Origin: JBEKIK01 sp963845975
GTDB taxonomy: Bacteria > Planctomycetota > Planctomycetia > Pirellulales > Thermoguttaceae
DNA length: 64,000 nucleotides
Reading direction: 5' to 3'
Assembly: GCA_963845975.1 (NCBI GenBank)
Contig: CAWJUD010000002.1
Coordinates: 682,001-746,000 of the forward strand
The notes under the pieces: model-generated
Told to the model about the DNA's origin: nothing
The model's input: only the letters and a program-made list of their open reading frames with translations
Databases searched by the model: none
Position numbers and translations under genes: made by a program
Part shown: piece after piece, positions 34,656-42,292 of the stretch
Numbering within the stretch: position 1 is the stretch's first letter
Layout of the letters: each line of letters begins with the position of its first letter

Positions 34656-35393
34656 CTAATGAATCAAAGTACCGATTCTTCCGCCCAAAACGGTGTTTTC
34701 AATGTTGCCCTCCTTGCGGAAATTGAACACGATGATGGGCATATTGTATTCCATGCATTTGGTGACGGCTTCGTGATCCATTACGCGGAGATTTTGCCGC
34801 CGCACCTCGTCGTAGCTGAGTTCGCCGTATAATACCGCGTGCGGATTTTTTTCCGGATCGTCGCTAAACACCCCGTCCACGCGGGTGGCTTTCAGCAGAA
34901 TATCGGCGTCGAGTTCCAACGCCCGCTGAGCGGCGGCGGTATCGGTGGTTACAAAAGGGCTGCCCGTGCCCCCGGCCAGTATCACGATGCGGCCTTTTTC
35001 CAAGTGCCGCCGCGCCCGGCGACGGATATACGGCTCGGCAACGCCGTCCATGCGGATGGCGGTCATCAGCCGCGTGTCGCTGCCCAGCGATTCCAAGGCG
35101 TCCTGCAATGCCAGGCCGTTCATCACCGTGGCGATCATGCCCATGTAATGGGCCGTGGCTTCGTGGATGCAGGAATTGCCGGAAGTGAATTGGGCGCCGC
35201 GGAGAATATTTCCGCCCCCCATGACGATGGCGATCTGCACGCCGTGTTTGGCGGCCTGGTAAGTTTGCTTGGCGATGTGCAGAACGGCGTCCATGGCAAT
35301 GCCGCGCTCGCCCGGATGCGTGAATCCTTCTCCGGAAATCTTCAGCACCACGCGATGATACTTGGGATCGCCCGCCGGCAAATTGTTGGTCAT
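34656..35393 (-). CDS. pyrH: UMP kinase PyrH
   Basis: A 245-residue amino-acid-kinase-fold enzyme that phosphorylates UMP to UDP in pyrimidine nucleotide synthesis; it works as a hexamer. Motifs: RVVLKISGEGF near 15, IVMGGGNILRG near 58, DTRLMTAIRMDGVAEPYIRRRARRHLEKG near 120 and the GGTGSPFVTTDTAA loop near 150. The start at 35393 (MTNNLPAG) has AGGA upstream, overlapping the tsf stop region; the longer frame from 35420 would overlap tsf. Position between tsf and frr is the standard one. Confidence 0.96.
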   Translation of the reverse strand: MTNNLPAGDPKYHRVVLKISGEGFTHPGERGIAMDAVLHIAKQTYQAAKHGVQIAIVMGGGNILRGAQFTSGNSCIHEATAHYMGMIATVMNGLALQDALESLGSDTRLMTAIRMDGVAEPYIRRRARRHLEKGRIVILAGGTGSPFVTTDTAAAQRALELDADILLKATRVDGVFSDDPEKNPHAVLYGELSYDEVRRQNLRVMDHEAVTKCMEYNMPIIVFNFRKEGNIENTVLGGRIGTLIH

Positions 35394-35398
35394 TTGTC

Positions 35399-36238
35399 CT
35401 ACTCCTTGGGTAATTCCCAATGCACGAAGCGAATGATCTTCATGCCCGCTTCTTGGGCGATCTGGGCCACGGTTTTTTTGCCGTATTTCATTTCATTTGC
35501 TATTGGCTGATCTACAAGGCAGCGCTGGGCGTAAAAATCGCGCATCCGGCCTTCGACCATCTTGGCGATAATTTTTTCCGGCTTGCCTTCTTTCTTGGCC
35601 TGCTCGCTGAGGATTTCGCGCTCTTTATCCACTTCGGCCGGGTCCAGCTCATCCCGATTGGTAACCTTGGGACGCAGGGCCGCCGCGTGCATGCAAATAT
35701 CGCGGGCAAGTTCTTCATTTCCGCCTTCGATCTCCAGCAAAACCCCGGCCGCGGCATTGTGATGGGCATACCCGCCGCATACGCCTTCGATGCGGATTAT
35801 GCGCTCCAGCTTGAATGCCTCGCGGATGCGGTTGTTCAAATCGTCGAATTGCTGTTTCAGCGTGTGACCGGGCTGGCTCGGCGAGGGCTGAGTAAGCAGG
35901 GCATCCGGCGTGGACGCACCGGGCCCCAAGGCCAATTGCCTGGCAAGGTCGTCGGCAAGTTGCACGAATTGCTCGTTTGCCGCCACAGGCGCGCTTTCGC
36001 ACCGCAGCTCGATCATCGCGCCGACTTTGCGCTTAAGATCGGTGAACACGCTGATTCGTCCCGAGGTCGTGGCCCGCCCGGCTCGTTTCTCTGCAACCTT
36101 GGCCCCGGCCTTGCGCAACAGCTCTATCGCTTTTTGAATATCGCCCTTGGCCTCGCCCAAGGCGCGTTTACAGTCCATCATGGGCAAGCCGGTCTTTTCT
36201 CGAAGGGCCTTCACCGAGGCCGCGGAAATCTCTGTCAT
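35399..36238 (-). CDS. tsf: Elongation factor Ts
   Basis: A 279-residue guanine-nucleotide exchange factor for EF-Tu. The N-terminal UBA-like domain reads VKALREKTGLPMMDCKRALGEAKGDIQKAIELLRKAG, followed by the core with AVVELRCES-like MIELRCESAPVAANEQFV and HVAA-like ICMHAAALRP. GGAG lies before the ATG at 36238. The two subdomains and the C-terminal helix are complete. Together with rpsB it forms the leading part of the translation operon; the spacer to rpsB holds two small GC palindromes. Confidence 0.96.
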   Translation of the reverse strand: MTEISAASVKALREKTGLPMMDCKRALGEAKGDIQKAIELLRKAGAKVAEKRAGRATTSGRISVFTDLKRKVGAMIELRCESAPVAANEQFVQLADDLARQLALGPGASTPDALLTQPSPSQPGHTLKQQFDDLNNRIREAFKLERIIRIEGVCGGYAHHNAAAGVLLEIEGGNEELARDICMHAAALRPKVTNRDELDPAEVDKEREILSEQAKKEGKPEKIIAKMVEGRMRDFYAQRCLVDQPIANEMKYGKKTVAQIAQEAGMKIIRFVHWELPKE

Positions 36239-36280
36239 AAAAATATCTCCAACGTTTAACGGAAAATGGTTTGCAATCGT

Positions 36281-36351
36281 TCCCGGACTCCGCCCGGGAA
36301 GGTATTGTTTTGGTTTGCTGAATTATAAACCTGTCCGGGCTCCGCCCGGGT
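36281..36351. repeat. Two CCCGG-CTCCG-CCCGGG palindromes in the rpsB-tsf spacer
   Basis: CCCGGACTCCGCCCGGG at about 36282-36298 and CCGGGCTCCGCCCGGG at about 36335-36350, about 50 bp apart. Each folds into a short GC hairpin. They may attenuate or stabilise the rpsB-tsf mRNA (inference). Confidence 0.7.
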
Positions 36352-36378
36352 GCAAAGGATAGGATTGCCGTTGGGCCG

Positions 36379-37113
36379 TTACCCTCCGGCCGGAACCGCT
36401 CCCTCGGATTGTTCTTGCTTGAGTGCCCCGCCGGCCGCTTTGCCCGCCAACACGGCATCGGCCAAAAGTTGCACGATCAGTTCAATCGAGCGAATGCTGT
36501 CGTCGTTGCCGGGAATGGGCAGATCGACTTCGTCCGGATCGCAATCGGTGTCGATCAAGGCCACGGTCGTTATGCCCAGCTTTTGGGCTTCACAGACCGC
36601 GTTTTTTTCCTTGCGCGGGTCGATGATCACCAGGCATTCGGGCAAACGGTTCATGCTGCGAATGCCGTTCAGGTTGCGATACATCTTCCGGTATTCGCGG
36701 TTCAGCGACGATTGCATTTTCTTGGAATATGTGGAAAGTTGGTCGCCGGAACGAATCGCCTCCAACTCCTCCAAACGGCCCAAACGGCTGCGAATAGTGC
36801 GGAAGTTGGTCAACGTGCCGCCTAGCCAGCGATCGCTCACGTACGGCATGCCGCAACGCAAGGATTGTTGTTCAATGGTGTCCGAAGCCTGCCGCTTGGT
36901 GCCCACGAATAGCACCAGGCTGCCACCGGAGGCAATTCGCTGCAAGTACTTCCTCGCCCGCAATAAACCGCGTATGGTCTCGCGGACGTCGATAATGTGG
37001 ATCAGGTTGCGGCGGGCGTAAATATATGGCCGCATCTTGGGATTCCAACGACTGGCACGATGCCCGAAATGAACCCCCGCCTCGATTAAGTCCTTAACCA
37101 GAACAGTAGCCAA
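36379..37113 (-). CDS. rpsB: 30S ribosomal protein S2
   Basis: A ribosomal protein of about 244 residues. The N-terminal region LVKDLIEAGVHFGHRASRWNPKM is the family hallmark, followed by YIYARRNLIHIIDVRET and FVGTKRQA, YVSDRWLGGTLTNFRT, and CLVIIDPRKEKNAVCEAQKLGI. The start is most likely TTG at 37113: GGGAGG (37126-37121) stands 7 nt upstream and the product then begins M-A-T-V-L-V-K-D-L, as in other S2 proteins. A GTG at 37134 in the same frame would place the ribosome site inside the gene. First gene of the rpsB-tsf-pyrH-frr operon. The C-terminus is slightly extended (GALKQEQSEGAVPAGG). Confidence 0.96.
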   Translation of the reverse strand: MATVLVKDLIEAGVHFGHRASRWNPKMRPYIYARRNLIHIIDVRETIRGLLRARKYLQRIASGGSLVLFVGTKRQASDTIEQQSLRCGMPYVSDRWLGGTLTNFRTIRSRLGRLEELEAIRSGDQLSTYSKKMQSSLNREYRKMYRNLNGIRSMNRLPECLVIIDPRKEKNAVCEAQKLGITTVALIDTDCDPDEVDLPIPGNDDSIRSIELIVQLLADAVLAGKAAGGALKQEQSEGAVPAGG

Positions 37114-37174
37114 ATCAAATCCTCCCAAAGGCACACCGGCTATGTCCCAATTAAAATCTCATTCTTACTTAAAG

Positions 37175-37210
37175 TCCCCTCTCCATCCGGGAGAGGGCTA
37201 GGGTGAGGGT
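37175..37210. repeat. Dispersed GAGAGGG/GGGTGAGGG repeat
   Basis: TCCCCTCTCC followed by CCGGGAGAGGGCTAGGGTGA and GGGT. The same unit ends the window at 63969-64000 and, reversed, lies inside the wzz-like gene. Here it is in the rpsB leader. Confidence 0.7.
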
Positions 37211-37542
37211 AGTTCAGAAAGAGTTTTACTTTGGGCGTCCGGCGTTAAATATAATGCTTTCGGTCTGTTTTCTTGCAAAAAAACCATTACCACCTTGGAC
37301 CGCTCAAGATAGTAAACCCAGTAGTTTATCAGTTAAGACTTTTGGGGTCAATGCGGTGACTCACCGGTCAAAGGGAGAATCTCTTTGGTGAATGTTATCT
37401 GGATTATAGTAATTGAAAATAACCCCTCTTTTAGAGTATGGACTTGATTAAATGGCATTGATGTTTGAAATCCGACTCTAATGGTATCATGTAGGATGCG
37501 CTTACATTTCCTTCCAAATAATCTTTTACAGGAGACCTGGCA
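37211..37542. other. Intergenic region, no gene seen
   Basis: 332 bp between the rpsB leader and the SIMPL gene, diverging promoters expected. No hairpin or open frame that I can support. Confidence 0.5.
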
Positions 37543-38229
37543 ATGAACCATTTTCAACGTCTGGATTTAGCTATGAAGACTATTTTAATTGTCATTTCAG
37601 GCTTGGCAACCGCATTAGGCGGTGAAGAGAAGCCGTTGCGAACTGTAAAGATTAGCGCATATGGGGCAATGAAAGTCGTTCCTGATCAAGTTGTCTTGAC
37701 TTTGGCCGTTGTCACAGAGAACAAAGATCTATTGCTTGCCAAGTCGGATAATGACGCAAAAACCAGGAAAATCCTCGATTTGGCCGATAAGTACCATCTT
37801 AAAGAAACCAGCTTTCAAATCGATCAAATGAGCATCAGTCCGGAATTCTCCCGGTCATCTCGGGAATCCGTATCAGAATTTGTCGGCTATTCGGTCAATC
37901 GTCAAATCGTCATTACGTTAACCGATTTCGCAATCATGGAGCCGATAATCTCCGATTCGCTATCACTCGGCGCGAATCGTATGAGTGAATTGCTCTTTCG
38001 CACTACAAAAATCCGGGAATATCAGTTTGAGACGCGAAAAAAAGCGGTGGAAGTCGCCAAAGAAAAGGCCGGCCATTTGTCAGAACTCAATGGTCTGAAA
38101 TTAGGCAAGGCAATTAGTATTGAAGAAGAAGTGGAAGGCAGTCGTAACACGGAAGTAATGGCCTGCATGGCCCCATCCGTGACCTCGATTTTGCCTACAA
38201 CTAATAATTCCGGAGTTAGCCCGTTTTAA
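37543..38229 (+). CDS. SIMPL-domain (DUF541) protein, copy 1
   Basis: A 228-residue protein. The N-terminus has a weak export signal (MKTILIVISGLATALGGEE inside the first 30 residues). The SIMPL domain follows: TVKISAYGAMKVVPDQVVLTLAVVTENKD near 34, FVGYSVNRQIVITLTD near 107 and KAVEVAKEKAGHLSELNGLKLGKAISIEE near 170. AGGAG stands before the ATG. SIMPL proteins are periplasmic or outer-membrane-associated and linked to oxidative stress, but the mechanism is unclear. A second, more clearly exported paralogue is at 52492. Confidence 0.9.
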   Translation: MNHFQRLDLAMKTILIVISGLATALGGEEKPLRTVKISAYGAMKVVPDQVVLTLAVVTENKDLLLAKSDNDAKTRKILDLADKYHLKETSFQIDQMSISPEFSRSSRESVSEFVGYSVNRQIVITLTDFAIMEPIISDSLSLGANRMSELLFRTTKIREYQFETRKKAVEVAKEKAGHLSELNGLKLGKAISIEEEVEGSRNTEVMACMAPSVTSILPTTNNSGVSPF

Positions 38230-38479
38230 AGAATCCTTCCTCAGTCGTCGTCAACTCTTCCTGATCTCCAAACCCGGCATTCAAAAAATGACAAATTCAT
38301 CCTGGCAAGTAATTACCGTGTCGAATATGCCCCTCCTTCTCCGCAAATTAAACAGCCCATAGCCCCTGGTTTCATCGACATTAGTTCAACAATAACTATA
38401 ACATTCGAGTTAATATCACCATGAACTGAGACAGTGAGAGGCTTATAACACCGGTAGACTTTTCCGCCGTTTGCATTGC

Positions 38480-38886
38480 TCAGTAGCTTTCCACCGCCAA
38501 TTCCGGGATGCCGGCAAAGTGCGGCGGATTGCGGGTAACCAATATATGGTTAAAAGCAACTGTACTAGCGGCAATCATAATGTCCATGTCGCCGGCAGGG
38601 CGCCCCATGCGTCGAAGTCGCGCTGTAAACTCGCCAAACAGCCAGGCTGAACGGTCATTAAAAGGAAGGATTTCCAGGTTCGATATAGTCCGTCGAACAC
38701 TCTCTAGCTCGCGCCCGGATCCCCGGCGAGTTGAACGCCCACGTAAAGCTCAGCCACGCTGAAACGGGTTGTGGCGATGCTCTCGCCGCGAGATACCAAT
38801 TCAGTGAGTTTTTTGGCGGCCCGCCGCCCGAACTCCGAATCAGAGCGGTTTTGATCGATAAGAAAATTGGTGTCTAGGCAGGCCAT
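38480..38886 (-). CDS. vapC: VapC-type PIN toxin, interrupted by one frameshift
   Basis: About 135 codons. The first part MACLDTNFLIDQNR... gives the first catalytic Asp (D5), E in FSVAELYVGVQ, and stops at 38700-38702 after GDPGAS. The next frame continues ELESVRRTISNLEILPFNDRSAWLFGEFTARLRRMGRPAGDMDIMIAAS with the conserved D-x-D of PIN toxins and ends VESY. One base missing in the GATCCGGGCG run at about 38714-38718 explains the shift. The start ATG overlaps the antitoxin stop (ATGA). A ribonuclease toxin of the vapBC type is inferred. Confidence 0.85.
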
Positions 38887-39113
38887 CATCGTTCCCGCTG
38901 CGAGAGTTGATGACGTTGCTCGATATGTTCCTCGATGGCAGTGATTGCCTCTTCGCTCAACGGACAATCCCTAATTCGTTCGAGGTATGCTTTAACATCA
39001 AAGGGCGGTTTTACTACCCGTTTGATTGTTTGGCTGAACGATTCATTGTCTTTTCGCACGCTGCGAAGCCTTTCATAGGCTTCTATATCAATGCTGATGG
39101 TTTTAGTGGCCAT
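38886..39113 (-). CDS. vapB: VapB-family antitoxin
   Basis: A 75-residue protein of the VAPB_antitox family, beginning MATKTISIDIEAYERLRSVRKDNESFSQTIKRV, a DNA-binding ribbon-helix-helix-like start, then an acidic C-terminal part for toxin binding (LSEEAITAIEEHIEQRHQL). The start at 39113 is set by GGAGATCA upstream; the longer frame from 39143 would include operator DNA. Its stop overlaps the toxin's start. The palindrome at 39125-39144 is a likely operator for autoregulation. Confidence 0.9.
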   Translation of the reverse strand: MATKTISIDIEAYERLRSVRKDNESFSQTIKRVVKPPFDVKAYLERIRDCPLSEEAITAIEEHIEQRHQLSQRER

Positions 39114-39124
39114 AAAATGATCTC

Positions 39125-39144
39125 CATGTACGTGTATGTACATG
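39125..39144. promoter_or_regulatory. Candidate vapBC operator
   Basis: CATGTAC (39125-39131) and GTACATG (39138-39144) form a 7-bp perfect inverted repeat just upstream of vapB, overlapping the ribosome-site region. TATTATATGA follows and could be a -10 region on the minus strand. Confidence 0.5.
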
Positions 39145-39189
39145 TATTATATGACCAAAAAAGGAAAACGCAAACCCTGATAAGAAAAG

Positions 39190-39260
39190 CTACCCGGCAA
39201 GGATTCGAACCTTGAATGAGGGAACCAAAATCCCTAGTGTTACCATTACACCACCGGGTA
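39190..39260 (-). tRNA. tRNA-Gln(UUG)
   Basis: On the minus strand, TACCCGG/CCGGGTA acceptor stem, GTGT/ACAC D-stem, anticodon stem AGGGA/TCCCT with loop TTTTGGT (anticodon TTG), and T-stem CAAGG/CCTTG around TTCGAAT. The discriminator base is G and no CCA is encoded. 71 nt, within normal range. Confidence 0.95.
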
Positions 39261-39448
39261 CCCCATAAACGGGTGGTAAATGCAAGCCATTTGGTGGTGA
39301 CTACATCGCAGCCTGCACTTGCCTGCAAGTGAGACAATGGGAAAGGCTTTTGTTGCCTCGCGCGTCACCCCGCCTGCACGCAGACTAGTATAGCGACTTC
39401 GTGGCGGCGTTCAACGCCGAATCTGGCAGTTCGTGCGAGCAGACGGGG

Positions 39449-40780
39449 CTATGCGTCTGGAAACGCTCCGGCGATGAGATTCGTGGCAAACAGGAAATGA
39501 ATGGCCGTTAGCGCGAAGTATGCCAATACCGCCTTGTCGCGTCGGAGATCAGCCAATCGCCAATGGCAGGCAAGAGACCAAATTGCCTGAATGATGCTAA
39601 CGACAAGTCCAACGAATAGCCCTAAGATGAATAGCGGCCACAGACCGCACCAGGTTGACCACAACTCGATTGAGCCTTCGGCATTGAGTTGGCGTACCGG
39701 ATGTCCGCCGAGGAAGAGCATTCCCATCAAGAATAACGGTGGGGCTATGGCGAAAACATTCAGAACGGCGGCTGCCGCAAACCCTCGGGGTCTCTCCGGC
39801 GTCCGGGCGAATCTTATAGTCAGAATACCGAGCGCGGCAATGACAGCCAGATATGTGGGTGCATGCGCGGCTCGGAGAGCAGACTCGATTTCCGCGCGCA
39901 CTACGTGCTTCCACCGTTGCGCCTTGGTCCGTATCTCGGCCAGCTCCGCGTCGCCGAGTCCCTTTACCCAGGCGAAATCCGCGAAGCGTATGTTCGCGTT
40001 CTTCAAACTCGCGTCGGTTAAGTCGGCACCACAAAACTCGGCTAGTTCTAGGTCCGCGCCTTCGAGGTTCGCAAAGCGCAGCGTCGCCTCTTGAAAACAT
40101 GCGTTCTCGAGTTTCAATCCGCGCAGATCCGCGCGAGTCAAGTTGGCCCTGACAAAGTTGATATGCCAGTACTCATTCTTTGCGCCGGCCAAGACGCAAT
40201 CGCTTAGGTCCGCGTCTGCAAATCGGGAACCAGAAATATCGGAGTTTGAGAGATCGGCACCGGCCAGCGTTGCTCGCAGGAGCTCGCTTTCACGAATCGC
40301 TGTGTCCTTGAAATGCGCCCCCAGGAACGTGGCCCCGTCAAGGCATGCTGTAATAAAGCTGGCTCCTTCGAGGTCGGCGTGCGAGAAATTGGCCCCGTCG
40401 AGAATCGACGCTCCGAACTTAGCGCCTGAAAGGTTCGAATCGGAAAAGTCGGCGCCGCGCAAAGTCGTCTCGTGTCGAACGCAATAGTATCCGCGAAAAT
40501 CCACGCCGTGGAGGTCAATGCCGGAATAATCGCGCCCGAATTTCGCTATCAAGTCCATGCGTACTTCACGGGCCTTGCACTCTTCGGCATAGGCGATGAT
40601 TTCGTCCCGTGTCGGTTTGGCCCAACAGATGGGGATCGCTGCATGGACGGCGACGAGCGAGACAAGGGCCCATCCAACGAATTGGGGAATCGGACGCAAG
40701 CACACACAACGGACATCGGCGCCGACTTTCCGATTCGTCATAAAGAGTGCAACAGGCATCTTCTTTTGTCTCCGCTGCAA
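39449..40780 (-). CDS. Pentapeptide-repeat membrane protein
   Basis: A 443-residue protein. An N-terminal hydrophobic segment (about residues 34-52) precedes a soluble region; residues about 88-275 are A(D/N)LXX-type pentapeptide repeats (LRGADFSDSNLSGAKFGASILDGANF and onward), which form a right-handed beta-helix. The C-terminal 130 residues contain about four membrane segments. It may start at an internal ATG (40759), since no ribosome site is obvious at 40780. Pentapeptide proteins range from toxin-immunity to structural roles; none is indicated here. The gene is flanked by tRNA-Gln and a palindrome-bearing spacer. Confidence 0.85.
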   Translation of the reverse strand: MQRRQKKMPVALFMTNRKVGADVRCVCLRPIPQFVGWALVSLVAVHAAIPICWAKPTRDEIIAYAEECKAREVRMDLIAKFGRDYSGIDLHGVDFRGYYCVRHETTLRGADFSDSNLSGAKFGASILDGANFSHADLEGASFITACLDGATFLGAHFKDTAIRESELLRATLAGADLSNSDISGSRFADADLSDCVLAGAKNEYWHINFVRANLTRADLRGLKLENACFQEATLRFANLEGADLELAEFCGADLTDASLKNANIRFADFAWVKGLGDAELAEIRTKAQRWKHVVRAEIESALRAAHAPTYLAVIAALGILTIRFARTPERPRGFAAAAVLNVFAIAPPLFLMGMLFLGGHPVRQLNAEGSIELWSTWCGLWPLFILGLFVGLVVSIIQAIWSLACHWRLADLRRDKAVLAYFALTAIHFLFATNLIAGAFPDA

Positions 40781-41112
40781 TGGTTGGAGCCGCCATTAGC
40801 CTTCTAATGTAAGAGGCTCATTCCGCCGCCTGATATAACGCGGCCAACCGCTGTTCCGTGCCTTTCATCGAAGAGAAAGGGAGTCGGTTTTCCCCTGCAG
40901 CGGGCGGTTGCCGCTACGCTTCGATGAGAGATACGCTTGCGGCGTGGGCCGTTGGCGGACGCGATTAGACTGCCTCGTAGACGCGCAACAATAAAGCCCA
41001 TGAGCGAGGGGCTCATGGGCTTGTGTGTTTTTATGGCGATTGTGCTTTTTCGGCAAGACGCCGTCCGCGTGACGCGGGCCAATCGAATCAGCCTGCAAGC
41101 TGTTGCTGTTGA
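40781..41112. other. Spacer with perfect 12-bp hairpin
   Basis: AAGCCCATGAGC (40994-41005) pairs with GCTCATGGGCTT (41011-41022) around GAGGG and is followed by GTGTGTTTTT on the plus strand. Another palindrome with AAGCCCA ends lies at 26877-26904. It may terminate a transcript. Minus-strand frames across this spacer (about 40804-41098) have no convincing protein pattern. Confidence 0.6.
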
Positions 41113-41594
41113 TTAAGGTTGATTCTGATTGGTATAGTCGTATCCGGTGTGATTCGGATAAAAACTGCCGTCAGTTTCATCGTATTGCCAACCGGATGCA
41201 CCGCTATCCGCCGAGCCTACGGGCGGTGTTCCCACCGGGCTGGCGGTATAAGTGGCCAGTGTGTTGCTGTTGTTGTAGGGATTCGCCGGAACCAGGCCTT
41301 GGAAATATGGTCCGAATTTCCCATTCGCAGCATTGACCGTGCCGTCAATATCGGTTTTCTTGGTCATCTGATCGGCAAACGTGGTCCTCTTGGGCGCCGT
41401 CCCGTTGTGATGAACTTTGTACATCTCAATCTGCGAGCGCATGGTATGCAAATTGAAATTCAACGCGCTTTTTTCTCGTCCATGGCGGACGGCGAAAACT
41501 GAGGGATGATCGTGGCGGCAAGCAATGCCATGATTATCACAATTATCAATACTTCAATTAGCGTAAAAGCACTTCGGCAACCGTTCGCGTTCAT
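41113..41594 (-). CDS. Type II secretion-type pseudopilin, interrupted by one frameshift
   Basis: About 160 codons. The start MNANGCRSAFTLIEVLIIVI carries a prepilin site (cleavage before FTLIE, with Ala at -1 instead of the usual Gly), followed by the stalk helix VLIIVIIMALLAATIIPQFS. The frame breaks at a six-T run (41469-41474 on the plus strand, AAAAAA on the coding strand): the first frame ends after MDEKKAR, the next continues SALNFNLHTMRSQIEMYKVHHNGTAP, the known continuation of planctomycete pseudopilins. One more A restores it. GAAAGGAAGAAG precedes the ATG. The C-terminal half is Asn/Thr/Gly-rich (NGKFGPYFQGLVPANPYN). Probably part of a pilus or type II secretion machinery not in the window. 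Confidence 0.85.
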
Positions 41595-42292
41595 AAACTC
41601 TTCTTCCTTTCTTATATGGTTAGTTTTAATGCACGGACCGTTTGGCCGCAGCCATCTGATATAAAACTGGTTTCACTCTCTTGGCCTGCCCCAATTCGAT
41701 CGTGTCGTATTGAGCATTACTCCTTTTTTGCATTGATTCCTTTACGACATTCAGGCGAACTTTTCCCATGGAACATACCCGGCTAGATGCAATGGTTGAT
41801 TAGCAAGTCCCGGTACGAATTCGTAGGTCAGAAGTCATTGAGCGTCAAGGATTATCAATCGGCATGTATCTTTTTGACGCAAGGGACAGAGAACATGCCG
41901 CTGTCGAGCAATGAGCTGTAAAGGCTTAATTCCAGGTTTTTATGAAATGGAAGAAAGTCGGTTAAAACAGGAATAAACATAATAACTCTTGTATTCACAA
42001 GCACTTGCGTAATTATGACAAGCCTAATTGATTATTTTTTTGAGCTTAAATTAGCGTAATTGTGCATACATCCTGTATCAAGCAAATAACCCATGTTGAC
42101 GATAGTTACTATAGTTCGGTGCTTCCATTGACTATTTACACAATATGTGTAAATGACGCTGCACTATTATGTATGCGTATTATAGGCAATGTAGCTAATG
42201 CACGAGTTGTGCATGATCCGAATAAACTAAAGGCAATTTTGCCTTTTAGACCAGGCCCTATCGATTTTTGTGGAGTTTGAAGGAGGCATGCA
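41595..42292. other. Long AT-rich intergenic region with two operator-like palindromes
   Basis: About 700 bp without a supported gene. ATTTACAC-AATAT-GTGTAAAT (42134-42154, 8-bp arms) and ATGCAC-GAGTT-GTGCAT (42198-42214, 6-bp arms) stand 45 bp apart, about 80-160 bp upstream of the YTV gene. Both have 5-bp spacers and might bind a dimeric regulator of that gene. Confidence 0.55.

Noticed and set aside
40804..41098. Two minus-strand frames of 77-92 codons beside the pentapeptide gene
   Set aside because: Arg/Ser-rich composition, no start signal; one runs through a 12-bp hairpin.
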